64,000 nucleotides of DNA from Phenylobacterium sp. (GCF_004297125.1 NZ_SCVD01000001.1:62001-126000); one strand, 5' to 3'; positions 8,740 to 19,753 are shown, counted from the stretch's first letter. Notes: generated by a model not told the origin, from the sequence alone. A program made the numbers and translations.

Positions 8740-10362
8740 ATGCTGGCGCTGATGATGGACCGGCCGCTGACGCTGCCGTCGATCCTGGAACACGCGGCGC
8801 TCTACCATGGCGACCGCGAGGTGGTGACGCGGACGGTCGAGGGGCCGATCCACCGCTACGGCTATCGCGACGCGCTCTCCCGCGCCAAGCGGATGGCCAA
8901 GGCCCTGCTGGCCCTGGGCGTAAAGCCCGGCGACCGCGTGGCGACCCTGGCGTGGAGCACCCATCGCCATTTCGAGCTCTATTTCGCGGTCACCGGCATC
9001 GGGGCGGTGCTCCACACCATCAACCCGCGGCTGCACGACGACCAGATCGTGTGGGTGGCCCGCCACGCCGAAGACAGCGTCCTGTTCTTCGACATCACCT
9101 TCTCCGAGCAGGTGGCCCAACTCGCGCCTCGGATCGGGTCGGTCCGAACGCTCGTCGCCATGACCGACCGGGCGCACGCCCCCGCCGACGCCCTGGTCTA
9201 CGAGGACCTGATCGCCTCCGAGACCGACGATTTCGAATGGCCGAAGGTGGACGAGCGACAGGCCTCGGGCCTCTGCTACACCTCCGGCACGACCGGCAAC
9301 CCGAAGGGCGTGCTCTACGGCCATCGCTCGACGGTGCTGCATGCGCTGGCGCTGGCTCTGCCCGACGCCTTCGACCTGTCGGCCCGGGACGTCGTGATGC
9401 CCTGCGCCCAGATGTACCACGCCAATGCCTGGTGTACGCCGTATGCAGCCCCGCTGGTGGGGGCCAAGCTGGTGCTGCCGGGCCGGGCGCTGGATGGCGC
9501 CAGCATCGCCCAATTGATCGCGGAGGAGGGGGTGACCTTCCTTCTGGGCGTGCCGACGATCTGGGTGGGCGTCGCCGACCATCTCGACCAGACCGGCCAG
9601 TCGCTGACCTCGGTTCGCACCATCGCCATCGGCGGTTCGGCGCCCACCGCGGCCCTGATCTCGCGGATCGAGAATCGGCTGGGCGGCAAGGTCCGTCAGA
9701 TCTGGGGCATGACCGAGACCTCGCCGCTGGGCGTCATCAATACGCCGCTGCCGACCCATGCGGGCGAGGGGGAGGAGGCGAGGCTGCAGCGCAAGTTGAA
9801 ACAGGGTCGAGGCCTCTGGGGCGTCGAGTTGCGGATCGTCGGCGAGGATGGCGGCCTGCTGCCTCGCGACGGCAAGAGCCCCGGCGCCCTGCAGGTGCGG
9901 GGTCCCTGGGTCTCGTCGGCCTACTTCAAGCAGGAGGGGGCCGCGGCCTTCACCGACGACGGATGGTTCGACACCGGCGACATCGCCACCCTCGACCCCG
10001 AGGGCTATCTGCGCCTCACCGACCGGGCCAAGGACGTGATCAAGTCCGGCGGCGAATGGATCTCGACCCTCGATCTCGAGGACGCGGTCTGCTCGCACCC
10101 GGCCGTGGCCATGGCCGCCGCCGTCGGCGTGCCCCACCCGAAGTGGGACGAACGCCCGCTGCTGCTGGTCACGCTTCGGCCCGGCCAGACCGTGGACCCC
10201 GAGGTCCTGAAGGCCCATGTGGCCGAGCGAGTCGCCAAATGGTGGACGCCGGACGAGGTGCGGATTGTCGATTCCCTGCCGATCGGCCCGACTGGGAAAG
10301 TGCTGAAACGCGAGCTGCGTGATGCGCTGGCGACACAGGCGCCGGCTTCGTCACCGCCATGA
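8740..10362 (+). CDS. Acyl-CoA synthetase (AMP-binding, fatty-acid-CoA ligase)
   Basis: YTSGTTGNPKGV and GWFDTGDIATLDPEGYLRLTDRAKDVIKSGGEWIS motifs; ATG at 8740. Confidence 0.93.
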   Translation: MLALMMDRPLTLPSILEHAALYHGDREVVTRTVEGPIHRYGYRDALSRAKRMAKALLALGVKPGDRVATLAWSTHRHFELYFAVTGIGAVLHTINPRLHDDQIVWVARHAEDSVLFFDITFSEQVAQLAPRIGSVRTLVAMTDRAHAPADALVYEDLIASETDDFEWPKVDERQASGLCYTSGTTGNPKGVLYGHRSTVLHALALALPDAFDLSARDVVMPCAQMYHANAWCTPYAAPLVGAKLVLPGRALDGASIAQLIAEEGVTFLLGVPTIWVGVADHLDQTGQSLTSVRTIAIGGSAPTAALISRIENRLGGKVRQIWGMTETSPLGVINTPLPTHAGEGEEARLQRKLKQGRGLWGVELRIVGEDGGLLPRDGKSPGALQVRGPWVSSAYFKQEGAAAFTDDGWFDTGDIATLDPEGYLRLTDRAKDVIKSGGEWISTLDLEDAVCSHPAVAMAAAVGVPHPKWDERPLLLVTLRPGQTVDPEVLKAHVAERVAKWWTPDEVRIVDSLPIGPTGKVLKRELRDALATQAPASSPP

Positions 10363-10442
10363 CGAAAAGCTAACAGAACTCCGCCTTGAACGGTGCGTTA
10401 GCCTCTCCAGGTGACACTGTAGAGCCAGGTTGGAGGTCGGGC

Positions 10443-11372
10443 GTGCAACGGAAGCGTCCTAAAGGGCTGCTCGCCATGGGCTGGGCGGCGGTCGAGGCGG
10501 CCGCCAAGGGCCGGACGGAGCATGCGCCGACGTCGGCCGACTATCCCGAGGATGTGGTCCGACGGACCAGCTTCATGTCCGGTGGCGGCCATGGTTGGCG
10601 CATTTCGGCGCTCGAGACTCCGCGCGCCATTCCGGCGCCGTGGAAGATCGTGGTGATCACCGGCGCCCCGTCATGGGCCGAGTACTGGGCTGAGACCCTG
10701 GCCGAGCTGCCGCAGGACCGCGAGATGATCGTGGTCGACCGGCCGGGCTATGCGGCCTCCGAGCCGCTGCATCCGGTGACCGATATCCGCGTCCAGGCCG
10801 AGGCCCTGGCGCCGGTGCTGAAGCCCGCGCCCGGCCAGAAGGTGCTGCTGGTCGGCCAGAGCTACGGCGCGGCCATCGCCTCGATCATGGCCGAGCAGAA
10901 CCCCGGCAAGGTCGCGGGCCTGGTGCTGCTGTCGGGCTTCTTCGGCGAGGCGGGCCCCACGGCGCGCTGGCTGCTGGACCTGGGCGGCAAGGCGCTGAAG
11001 ATGATTCCGCGCGACCTGCGCCACGCCGTCATCGAGGTGACGGGCCAGAAGCCCCAACTGCGCCACGCCAAGCGCGCGCTCGCCCGGCTGAATATCCCGG
11101 TCCACATGATCCACGGCGACAAGGACGACTTCGCGCCGGTCGAAGTGGCCGAGCGCCTGGCCGCCGAGACGGTGACGCGCCGCCCGATCCGGGTGGTCCG
11201 CACCGAGGGCGCAAACCACTTCCTGAACGATGGCCCGGCCGAAATCCTGATCGCCGCCATCGAAGGCTGCATTCCCGAGAAGAGCTCGGGCGGCTGGACC
11301 TTCCGGTGGCCCAAGCTGCCGGCCCTGTGGCCCCTCAAGCTGGGCAAGGCCGCGCCCGTGCAGTTGGGTTAG
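10443..11372 (+). CDS. Alpha/beta hydrolase
   Basis: LVGQSYGAAIAS elbow, C-terminal HF; GTG start at 10443 with upstream GGAGG. Confidence 0.8.
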   Translation: MQRKRPKGLLAMGWAAVEAAAKGRTEHAPTSADYPEDVVRRTSFMSGGGHGWRISALETPRAIPAPWKIVVITGAPSWAEYWAETLAELPQDREMIVVDRPGYAASEPLHPVTDIRVQAEALAPVLKPAPGQKVLLVGQSYGAAIASIMAEQNPGKVAGLVLLSGFFGEAGPTARWLLDLGGKALKMIPRDLRHAVIEVTGQKPQLRHAKRALARLNIPVHMIHGDKDDFAPVEVAERLAAETVTRRPIRVVRTEGANHFLNDGPAEILIAAIEGCIPEKSSGGWTFRWPKLPALWPLKLGKAAPVQLG

Positions 11373-12574
11373 CGCAGGAAGACGCCGGTCGCCACGGCGA
11401 AGCCGATCACCACCAGCCACGGCGGCAGCCTGGCGACCTGGAGGAACACGAACGCGGCCGCCACCAGCGCCCAGTCGGCCGGCCTGCGCACGGTGGTCAT
11501 CAGCACCGGGTCCCAAAGCGCGGCGGCCAGCAGCCCGACCACCGTGGCGCCCACGCCGGCCAGTACGCCGCGCGCCCAGCCCTCGCGCTTCAACCGATCC
11601 CAGAACGGCAGCACCCCGGTGACCAGCAGCAGGCTGGGCAGGAAGATCGAGAACAGCGCGATGAGGCCGCCCGTCACGCCACCCGGGCCATAGCGCTGGG
11701 CGGCGCCCACGAAGCCCGCGAAGCTGAACAACGGGCCGGGCAGCGCCTGGACCACGCCATAGCCCATCAGGAACGTCTCCTGGTCCAGCCAGCGGCGATC
11801 GACGATCTCGCGCTCCAGCAGCGGCAGCACGACGTGGCCGCCGCCGAACACCAGCGAGCCGGTGCGATAGAAGACCGACGCCAGGCCCAGGCCCGGGTTC
11901 TGCAGCAGGCTGGCCAACACCGGCAGGCCGACCAGCAGCAGGACGAAGAGGCCCAGCGCCATCACCGCGCTGGCGCGGTCGACCATCTCGAAGGCGTCGT
12001 CCGGCGCGGTCTCGACGGGCGCGTCACGCAGCATGGCCAGGCCGAAGAGACCGCCGGCGACCAGGGCCGCGATCTGGGCCATCGGGCTCTGCGCGATGAT
12101 CAGGCCGATACCGGCGCCGATGGCCATGCCGGCGCGCACAGGTCCCACGGCCAGGGTCCGGGCCATCTGCACCACCGCTTGCAGCACCACGGCCGCGGCG
12201 GCGATCTTCAGGCCGTGGATCCAGCCGTCGCCGTACCTCAGCGTCAGGTCGGGCGCGACCAGGGCCAGGGCGATCATCGCGGCGCCGGCCGGCAAGGTGA
12301 AGCCCACGAACGCGGCGAGCGCGCCCGCCAGGCCCGCCTGCCGTAGACCGATCGCCATGCCCATCTGGCTGGACGCCGGGCCAGGCAGGAAATGGCAGAG
12401 CGCCAGCAGGTCGGCGAAAGCCGCCTCCGACAGCCAGCCCCGCTTCTCCACGAACTCGCGCCGGAAATAGCCCAGGTGCGCGACCGGCCCGCCGAACGCC
12501 GTCAGACCCTGCTTCAGGAAAGCCAGGAAGACGTCGAAGGCGGAGACGGTCCGTATCGGCTGGGCGTCGTCCAT
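11369..12574 (-). CDS. chrA: Chromate transporter, ChrA family (two-domain form)
   Basis: FLKQGLTAFGGPVAHLGYFRREFVEKRGWL and FRTGSLVFGGGHVVLPLLEREIV. Confidence 0.9.
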   Translation of the reverse strand: MDDAQPIRTVSAFDVFLAFLKQGLTAFGGPVAHLGYFRREFVEKRGWLSEAAFADLLALCHFLPGPASSQMGMAIGLRQAGLAGALAAFVGFTLPAGAAMIALALVAPDLTLRYGDGWIHGLKIAAAAVVLQAVVQMARTLAVGPVRAGMAIGAGIGLIIAQSPMAQIAALVAGGLFGLAMLRDAPVETAPDDAFEMVDRASAVMALGLFVLLLVGLPVLASLLQNPGLGLASVFYRTGSLVFGGGHVVLPLLEREIVDRRWLDQETFLMGYGVVQALPGPLFSFAGFVGAAQRYGPGGVTGGLIALFSIFLPSLLLVTGVLPFWDRLKREGWARGVLAGVGATVVGLLAAALWDPVLMTTVRRPADWALVAAAFVFLQVARLPPWLVVIGFAVATGVFLR

Positions 12575-12702
12575 GGAGCCTAGATGGTTGGACGCGGGCG
12601 TCCTGTCGACCCGTTTCGAGCGATGAGCACGCTTAGGGACTTCCCAGCCCCATCTGAACGGCGATAAGGCTTCTGGAAATTACCGAGGAAGAGGGAAGAA
12701 CC

Positions 12703-13788
12703 ATGAAGGCCGCCGTGCTGCGTGAAGTGGGCAAGCCGCTTCAGATCGAGGACGTTCAGATCTCCAAGCCCGGCCCGCACGAGGTGCTGATCCGCACCGC
12801 GGCCGCTGGCCTCTGCCACTCGGACCTGCACTTCATGCAGGGCTCGTATCCGCACCCGCTGCCGGCGGTCCTGGGCCACGAGAGCTCGGGCATCGTGGAA
12901 CAGGTCGGTTCGGAAGTGCGCACGGTGAAGCCGGGCGACCACGTCATCACCTGCCTCTCGGCCTATTGCGGTCACTGCGAGTTCTGCCTCACCGGCTCGA
13001 TGAGCTTGTGCGTCTCGCCGGAGACCAAGCGCGGCAAGGACGACGAGCCGCGCCTGTCGGCCGCCAACGGTCCGATGATGCAGTACCTGAACCTGTCCTC
13101 GTTCGCTGAGCACATGCTGATCCACGAGCATGCCTGCGTGGCGATCCGCAAGGACATGCCGCTGGACGTGGCCGCCCTGATCGGCTGTTCGGTGACCACG
13201 GGGGTCGGCGCGGCGATCCACACTTCCAACGTGCGGCCGGGCGAGACCGTGGCGGTCATCGGTTGCGGCGGCGTGGGCCTGGCGGCGGTCAACGGCGCGG
13301 CGATCGCCGGCGCCAGCCGGATCATCGCCATCGACATGGTTGCGTCCAAGGGCAACCTGGCCATGGAGTTCGGCGCCACCGACTTCATCGACGCCTCAAA
13401 GACCGACGCGGTCAAGGAAGTGCTGGAGATGACCAGCGGCGGCGTCCATCACTCGTTCGAGGCCATCGGCCTCGCGAAGACCGCCGAGCAGTGCTTCAAC
13501 ATGCTTCGCCGGGGCGGCACCGCCAACATCATCGGCATGATCCCGGTCGGCCAGATGGTCAGCGTCATGGGCGCGGCGTTCCTGGGCGAGAAGAAGCTGC
13601 AGGGTTCGCTGATGGGCTCCAACCGTTTCCCGGTCGACATGCCGCGCTTCGTGGACTTCTACATGTCGGGCAAGCTGAAGCTGGACCACATGATCTCCCA
13701 GCGTATCAAGCTGGAGCAGGTCAACGAAGGCTTCGACGAGATGAAGAAGGGCGAGCTGGCCCGCTCCGTGATCGTCTTCGACGCGTAA
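12703..13788 (+). CDS. Zinc-binding alcohol dehydrogenase (MDR superfamily)
   Basis: GHESSGIVEQVGSEV, CGHCEFCLTG, VAVIGCGGVGLAAVNGA. Confidence 0.9.
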   Translation: MKAAVLREVGKPLQIEDVQISKPGPHEVLIRTAAAGLCHSDLHFMQGSYPHPLPAVLGHESSGIVEQVGSEVRTVKPGDHVITCLSAYCGHCEFCLTGSMSLCVSPETKRGKDDEPRLSAANGPMMQYLNLSSFAEHMLIHEHACVAIRKDMPLDVAALIGCSVTTGVGAAIHTSNVRPGETVAVIGCGGVGLAAVNGAAIAGASRIIAIDMVASKGNLAMEFGATDFIDASKTDAVKEVLEMTSGGVHHSFEAIGLAKTAEQCFNMLRRGGTANIIGMIPVGQMVSVMGAAFLGEKKLQGSLMGSNRFPVDMPRFVDFYMSGKLKLDHMISQRIKLEQVNEGFDEMKKGELARSVIVFDA

Positions 13789-13798
13789 GATTGGAGAC

Positions 13799-13823
13799 GG
13801 CCCGCGCCTCCCAGGCGCGGGCC
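13799..13823. terminator. Hairpin between convergent genes, 11-bp stem
   Basis: GGCCCGCGCCT-CCC-AGGCGCGGGCC; no clear U tract. Confidence 0.6.
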
Positions 13824-13834
13824 GCCCGCTCCGG

Positions 13835-14638
13835 TCACGCGGGCTTCGGCCTCATGACCAGCCATGGCGTGGCCTGCCGCCGCCATTCCCACACCGCCAG
13901 CAATTGATCCAGCTGGCTCAGTCCGCCCAGCCAGGGTGGCAGCGCCTGGGTCTTGGGCTGTGCGTCCACCCGCACGACATCGTGCGTGGGCGCAAAGCGC
14001 GCCGTGATCGTGGCCAGGGCGCCAGGGCGATAGACGTCGTGGGTCTCGACGATCAGGTTCATGCCGGCCAGCGCCGGGCTGAGGTCGGGGCGCAGGATGT
14101 CCAGTTCCGCACCCTCGGCGTCCACCATCACCAGCACGCGCCGGCCAGCGAAGGCCTCGAAGCCGTCCGGCTTGAACTCGCCGCCGATCACGACCCGGTC
14201 CGAGACGCCGTTGCGCGCCGCCAGTTCGGCGCAGGCGCTGCGCGCGGCCTCGGCGATGTCGTGGGCGTGGACGGTGACCTCGGGCATCATCCGAGCCAGT
14301 CCCACGGCGTAGTAGCCCTCGGCGCATCCGATATCGATGACGCAGTCCAGCCCTTCGGCCGCGAGGGCGATCAGGTGAGGGTGCAACTCGCACTCGTAGG
14401 TCCCCAGCAGGCGCGGGATCAGCGCGCCCTCGGTCGCGTGGTCCACATAGTCCATGCCGGCGAACGGCCCGCTCCAGATCCGGCGGCCTTCCCGGGCGAC
14501 GAAGGTGTTGGCCAGCATGTGCGAGCGCCAGCGGCCCAGCAGGGCCAGCAGGTCGAAGAGCTCCTTCTGCGCGGCCGTCTTCGGCCACCCACCGACGATC
14601 TGGCGCACATAGCCGACCGCAGCTTCCGTTACGCCCAT
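13835..14638 (-). CDS. SAM-dependent methyltransferase (FkbM-like)
   Basis: VIDIGCAEGYYAVGLARMMP and VMVDAEGAELDIL. Confidence 0.75.
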   Translation of the reverse strand: MGVTEAAVGYVRQIVGGWPKTAAQKELFDLLALLGRWRSHMLANTFVAREGRRIWSGPFAGMDYVDHATEGALIPRLLGTYECELHPHLIALAAEGLDCVIDIGCAEGYYAVGLARMMPEVTVHAHDIAEAARSACAELAARNGVSDRVVIGGEFKPDGFEAFAGRRVLVMVDAEGAELDILRPDLSPALAGMNLIVETHDVYRPGALATITARFAPTHDVVRVDAQPKTQALPPWLGGLSQLDQLLAVWEWRRQATPWLVMRPKPA

Positions 14639-14702
14639 CGTTACCCCGCGCGACCCAGGTCCGACTTAGACGGGAAGTCTTAGCCGGGGCAAGCCATCGC
14701 CC

Positions 14703-16046
14703 TCAGCGCCCGGCGCGGTCGCCCGCGGCGGCCATGGCGAGCGCCTGGCTCTTCGTCCCGCCCTCCGCCAGCAGGCGTTCCAGCCGACCCTTCTCAGCCC
14801 GGAAACGGGTGAGTTCGGCGCCGGCCAGGACGGTCCCCTGCGGGACCTTGGCGCCAACCGGGTTGACCCGGCGGCCCCGCTGCCAGACCTCGTAGTGCAG
14901 GTGCGGGCCGGTCGACATGCCGGTCGAGCCCACATAGGCCACCACCTGGCCCTGGCGCACCTTCATCCCCGGTCGCAGGCCCTTCGCGTAGCGCGACAGG
15001 TGCGCGTAGCCGGTGTCCCAGCCGCCCGAATGGCGGATCTGCAGCCAGTTGCCATAGCCACCCCAGCGCCCGGCCTTCACCACCACGCCGTCGCCGGCCG
15101 CCAGCACCGGCGTGCCGCCGCCCGCCCCGAAGTCCACGCCTTGGTGGGCGCGGGCGTAGCCCAGGATCGGATGGCGCCGCTTGCCGAAGCCGGAGGTGAG
15201 GCGGGCCCCGTCCACCGGCGTGCGCAGCAGGAAGCCGCGGATATTCTTGCCGTCCTCGTCGAAGTATTCGGCCTCGCCGCCGTCGCGTTCGAAGCGGAAG
15301 AATTTCACCCCGTGCAGTTCGGCGTATTCCAGCTCTCCGGTCTCGATGGTGCGGCCGCTCTCGGTGACCTTGCGGTCGAACACCAGGCGGAAGTCGTCGC
15401 CCGGCTGGATGTCGCGCTGGAAGTCCAGCTTGTGGGCGAACAGCTTGGCCACCTGGGCGGTGATGGCGGGCGTGGCCCCCAGGCGCGCCGCGCTCTCGTA
15501 GAGCGAACCGTGGATCTCGCCGTCGGCGACCTTGGTCTCGTCCGTGACCTTCTCCTCCAGCGCGCGCAGGCGAAGCGCGCCGTCGAAGGTGCGCGAGAGG
15601 GTCAGGGCCGTGGCCGGGCCGGTGCGCAACGCGAGGCCGACCAGCCGCGCCGGCCGGTCGCCGTCGTGGGGCTGGGCGATGGCGGCGTCGAAGGCCATGC
15701 CGGCCCTGATGTGGATGGTGTCCATGGCGTCGCCCAGGGCGTTCACCGCCTGCCGCGCCTCCGCCGCGGTGACGCCTGCACGTTCCACCGCGCGCTCCAG
15801 CGTTTCGCCGGGGCGCACCTTGACGGCGATGTTTTGCGGCCGCGCGTAGCCTGGCTGGGCCTCGGCCTGGGTGAAGGCCGCATGCTGCAGGGCCGCCGCA
15901 GCGTCGGGCGCCAAGGCAAGGGTCTCGGGCTTGGACAGCCGCGCGGCGACCTGCCAGCCGACCAGGCCGGCGCAGACCGCAACGGCGCCGGCGGTCAGTC
16001 CCGAGGCGAGGCGAATGGGAAACTTGCCCGGTTTGAAGATCTGCAT
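14703..16046 (-). CDS. M23 family metallopeptidase (peptidoglycan endopeptidase)
   Basis: ARAHQGVDFGAGGGTPVLAAGDG…TGMSTGPHLHYEVW. Confidence 0.92.
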   Translation of the reverse strand: MQIFKPGKFPIRLASGLTAGAVAVCAGLVGWQVAARLSKPETLALAPDAAAALQHAAFTQAEAQPGYARPQNIAVKVRPGETLERAVERAGVTAAEARQAVNALGDAMDTIHIRAGMAFDAAIAQPHDGDRPARLVGLALRTGPATALTLSRTFDGALRLRALEEKVTDETKVADGEIHGSLYESAARLGATPAITAQVAKLFAHKLDFQRDIQPGDDFRLVFDRKVTESGRTIETGELEYAELHGVKFFRFERDGGEAEYFDEDGKNIRGFLLRTPVDGARLTSGFGKRRHPILGYARAHQGVDFGAGGGTPVLAAGDGVVVKAGRWGGYGNWLQIRHSGGWDTGYAHLSRYAKGLRPGMKVRQGQVVAYVGSTGMSTGPHLHYEVWQRGRRVNPVGAKVPQGTVLAGAELTRFRAEKGRLERLLAEGGTKSQALAMAAAGDRAGR

Positions 16047-16179
16047 CGCACCCCCGGATACCAACCGTGCGCGGCCCTGGACGCACAGGACCGGGAAAGC
16101 GCCCCCCGGCGCCCCAGCAGTCGAGGTTCAAGATGACCGGAACGTGGCGAGCCGCCCATCCGGTCGATTTGCCTCAGCC

Positions 16180-16530
16180 TCAGATCAGGCCGAGCACCAG
16201 TTCCGCAGGCCGGCAGAGCGCCGCGCCCTTGGAGGTTACGACGATAGGCCGATTCACCAGGATCGGGTCGATGATCATCGCGGCGATCAGCGCCTCGTCC
16301 GAGGCGGTAGGATCGGTCAGGCCCAGTTCGTCGGCCCTGGTGCCGTTGGTGCGCAGGATGTCGTGCGCGCCGGCGTCCATCCGCTTCAGGATGTCTTCGA
16401 GCTGGGCCTTGGTCCAGCCCACCTTCAGATACTCGACGACGGTCGGTTCGACGCCCTTCTCGCGCAGCAGCGCCAGGGTGTTGCGCGAGGTTCCACAATT
16501 CGGGTTGTGGTAGATCGTGACGCTACTCAT
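16180..16530 (-). CDS. arsC: Arsenate reductase, glutaredoxin type
   Basis: IYHNPNCGTSRNTLALL. Confidence 0.93.
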   Translation of the reverse strand: MSSVTIYHNPNCGTSRNTLALLREKGVEPTVVEYLKVGWTKAQLEDILKRMDAGAHDILRTNGTRADELGLTDPTASDEALIAAMIIDPILVNRPIVVTSKGAALCRPAELVLGLI

Positions 16531-16558
16531 GTGGCCCCGATAAACCCTCGCGCCGCGA

Positions 16559-18943
16559 TCACCAAGAGAAGGCGCGGGTTCCCGAGACGAAGGTCGAGTC
16601 CGAATTGTCCCAGGCGATCAGGTCGGCCGGCCGCCCGGGCAGGGGCGCCACGCCGGATGGCCAGCGGTCGAAGCCCGCGACGTAACGCACGTCCAGCCGC
16701 CCGGGCCCGCTGGGGCGCAGGGCGATCTCCAGGCCGTTCCCCGGCGCTTGCCACAGGATCCGCACCCACTCGCCCTTCGGCAGGGCGAGTTCGAGGGGGA
16801 CCCCGGCGATGCGGGTCACCTCGCCGCCCGTCGCCGCCCGCAGCCGCAGGTCCAGCGTCCGTGCACCGGCCGGAGGCGCGGCCGAGAGGCGCAGTGTCCC
16901 ATCCCGCGCCTTGGCCAGCGCTATCGTTGGCGTGGGCTCGGCCACCGGCGGGGCGGCGGCGGCCAGCATCGGCCGGCGCCAGGCCCAGTGCGAAAGCTTC
17001 TCCACCGGCCCGCCTTCGGCGCGCAGCACCGCGTTGGTCCAGGCGCCGCTCATCGCTTCGGGGCTGAAGCGCCAGGCCCGCCCGGTGTCCTGATCGACCT
17101 GGTAGCCGACGTAGCTCACCTGGGGATAGCGCGGGGTCCACGGATCCTCGGCCCGGATGATGAGGGTCATCGCCAGGCCCGCGCCCAGCAGCACGCCGCC
17201 GATCACCAGGCCCTTCTGGGCGCCCGTGTCCGGCTGGGCCAGAGGCCACAGCACCAGGCCCGCGGTGATCATCTGCACCGCGAACAGGGGCATCAGGTCC
17301 ATGCCCTCGTAGGCGAAGTGCGAAATACCCCCCTGCCAGCCCAGCGCGGCCGCGGCCAGGATCACGAGCAGGCCGATCGGCAGGACGCCCCGCTTGGCGC
17401 TGAGCGCCGTGGCGGCGGCGCCGACTGCGGCGGCCAGTAGCGGCCACGCGATCACATAGGCCGCGCCCGGCGCCGCCACCTGCAGGATCACCGTGAGCAC
17501 CAGGCCCAGCGCCAGCGCCCCCGCCCACGCGCCCTTGCGGCTGGCCGGGCGATTGTAGACGAAGAACCCGAGCACACCCGCCAGCACGCCGCTGACCGCG
17601 CCGATGATGTCGAAGGTCCCGAAGGCGGAGCAGGCGAGGCCGAAGACCAGGGGAACAGCGGCCATCCAGCGCCGGCCTCGCGCCACGTCGCCGGCCGCCA
17701 GCATCAGGAAGCCCAGCGACAGCAGCATGATGGCCCATTCCCAAGGCGCGGCCTGGGCCATCAGGAACCGCTGCTCAATGAAGCCGAACTCGGCCCCGGT
17801 CAGCCGCCGGGCGAACTGCAGCACGGCCACGGTGCCGACGCCCGCGAAGGCGAGGGCGCCCATGCCGCGCAGGATGTCCACCGCCGGGAACTCGCCCGAG
17901 TGACGGGCCCAGCGCACGGCAAGGGCCAGCAGGACCACGATGACCGCGATCACCACCCAGCCGAACCAGATCGGATAGGCGATCACCGTGTTCCCGAAGA
18001 GGTTCGAGTAGACGACGTTGGGCGCGCGGCCCGGGAGCTGCGACGCGAACGCCGCCTCGCCGGCCAGGGCCAGCACCTGGGTCCCCATGTCCTGCAGCGA
18101 GCCGCGATCCAGGTTGGCCGGCGTCGAGGTAGCGCTGTGGTAGTCGAACTGGCGGCCGATGATGGCGTAGTTCAGGCCCGCGATCCCGGCCCGCAGGGTT
18201 TCGGTCAGGTCGGTGTCGTTCGGCATCTTCTCGTAGAGCAGCACCGACAGCGACGAGGAGGCGGGCCGCTGGGCGGTCCGGGCGAAGAGGTCGACGATCC
18301 GACCGTTTTCGGCGCTGGTCTGGAACATGTTGACCCGGCCGGTCGAGCCGCGGGCCTCGGCGTTGATCACGAGGCCGATCCGCTTGGCCAGCGGGTCGCG
18401 GCGGAAGAAGTGGTTGGCGCCCAGCAGGCCCGCCTCCTCGCCGTCGGTGATCACGAGCATCACGTCGCGGGCGGGAGTCCCGCGAGTTTTCAGCGCGCGC
18501 ACGGTCTCGATGGCGGTCGCCACGCCGATGGCGTCGTCGGCCGCCCCGGGCGAGCCGGGCACGCTGTCGTAGTGGGCCATCAGGGCCAGGGCCGGGGCGT
18601 TGCGGTCGCGGCCGGGCAGGACGGCCACGATATTCTCGACCGGGCCGGCGATGACACGGCCGGCGGCGTCCTTAGGCTCCTGGAGGCCGATCCCCGGCCG
18701 AACCTGGGGCGACAGGCCCAACTCGGTCAGGCGGCTGACCAGGGCGTCGCGCACGCGGGCGTTCTCGGGCGAGCCCATGGGGTGAGGGGCGGCCGCCATC
18801 AGGGTCACGTCGGCGAAGGCCCGCTCGGCGGAGAACTCGGTGGCCGGCGCGCCGACGGGCTGGGATTCCGGCAGGAGCTGGTCGTTGAAGGCGATCCAGG
18901 ATCCGAGCATCAGCGCGATCAAAAGCGCCAGGTAGCGGCCCAT
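16559..18943 (-). CDS. M28/M20-type aminopeptidase with C-terminal membrane domain
   Basis: LMAHYDSVPGSPGAADDAIGVA and DGEEAGLLGA; TM segments downstream. Confidence 0.85.
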   Translation of the reverse strand: MGRYLALLIALMLGSWIAFNDQLLPESQPVGAPATEFSAERAFADVTLMAAAPHPMGSPENARVRDALVSRLTELGLSPQVRPGIGLQEPKDAAGRVIAGPVENIVAVLPGRDRNAPALALMAHYDSVPGSPGAADDAIGVATAIETVRALKTRGTPARDVMLVITDGEEAGLLGANHFFRRDPLAKRIGLVINAEARGSTGRVNMFQTSAENGRIVDLFARTAQRPASSSLSVLLYEKMPNDTDLTETLRAGIAGLNYAIIGRQFDYHSATSTPANLDRGSLQDMGTQVLALAGEAAFASQLPGRAPNVVYSNLFGNTVIAYPIWFGWVVIAVIVVLLALAVRWARHSGEFPAVDILRGMGALAFAGVGTVAVLQFARRLTGAEFGFIEQRFLMAQAAPWEWAIMLLSLGFLMLAAGDVARGRRWMAAVPLVFGLACSAFGTFDIIGAVSGVLAGVLGFFVYNRPASRKGAWAGALALGLVLTVILQVAAPGAAYVIAWPLLAAAVGAAATALSAKRGVLPIGLLVILAAAALGWQGGISHFAYEGMDLMPLFAVQMITAGLVLWPLAQPDTGAQKGLVIGGVLLGAGLAMTLIIRAEDPWTPRYPQVSYVGYQVDQDTGRAWRFSPEAMSGAWTNAVLRAEGGPVEKLSHWAWRRPMLAAAAPPVAEPTPTIALAKARDGTLRLSAAPPAGARTLDLRLRAATGGEVTRIAGVPLELALPKGEWVRILWQAPGNGLEIALRPSGPGRLDVRYVAGFDRWPSGVAPLPGRPADLIAWDNSDSTFVSGTRAFSW

Positions 18944-18995
18944 GCGCGTGCTCCCCCTGAGTCTCGTTGGAGGTACGCTAGAGTGTGTCGCCGGA

Positions 18996-19027
18996 AACGA
19001 AAACGCCCGGCGGTGAGGCCGGGCGTT
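18996..19027 (-). terminator. Intrinsic terminator downstream of ctrA
   Basis: AACGCCCGGC-GGTGAG-GCCGGGCGTT; minus strand continues TTTTCGTTT. Confidence 0.8.
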
Positions 19028-19051
19028 CCGAATTCATGCTGTAGGGCCGGA

Positions 19052-19753
19052 TCAGGCGGCGATGGTCTGACCCATCTCCTGCGGATCGCGGAGCACGTAG
19101 CCGCGGCCCCAGACCGTCTCGATGTGATGCTTGCCCTCGGCGGCCGCCGCCAGCTTCTTGCGAAGCTTGCAGATGAACACGTCGATGATCTTCAGCTCGG
19201 GCTCGTCCATGCCGCCATAAAGGTGGTTCAGGAACATTTCCTTGGTGAGCGTCGTGCCCTTGCGGAGCGAGAGCAGCTCCAGCATCTGGTATTCCTTGCC
19301 GGTCAGGTGAACGCGGATGCCGTTCACTTCCACCGTCTTGGCGTCCAGGTTGACCACGATGTCGCCGGTCTTGATGACCGACTGGGCGTGGCCCTTGGAA
19401 CGACGCACGACCGCGTGGATCCGGGCGACCAGTTCGTCCTTGTGGAACGGCTTGGTCATGTAGTCGTCGGCGCCGCCGGAGAAGGTCTTCACCTTCGTCT
19501 CGATCTCGGCCGTGCCCGACAGGATCATGATCGGCGTGTTGATCTTGCCGACGCGAAGCGTCCGCAGAACATCCATGCCGCTCATGTCGGGCAGATTCAG
19601 GTCAAGGAGGATCAAGTCGTAGTCGTAGATCTTCCCGAGATCCACGCCTTCCTCGCCCAAGTCCGTCGTATAGACGTTGAACCCTTCCGACTTCAGCATC
19701 AGCTCGATGCTTTGAGCGGTGGCGCTGTCGTCTTCGATCAACAATACGCGCAT
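19052..19753 (-). CDS. ctrA: Cell-cycle response regulator CtrA
   Basis: [36 protein letters not shown]…; C-terminal Ala-Ala. Confidence 0.97.
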   Translation of the reverse strand: MRVLLIEDDSATAQSIELMLKSEGFNVYTTDLGEEGVDLGKIYDYDLILLDLNLPDMSGMDVLRTLRVGKINTPIMILSGTAEIETKVKTFSGGADDYMTKPFHKDELVARIHAVVRRSKGHAQSVIKTGDIVVNLDAKTVEVNGIRVHLTGKEYQMLELLSLRKGTTLTKEMFLNHLYGGMDEPELKIIDVFICKLRKKLAAAAEGKHHIETVWGRGYVLRDPQEMGQTIAA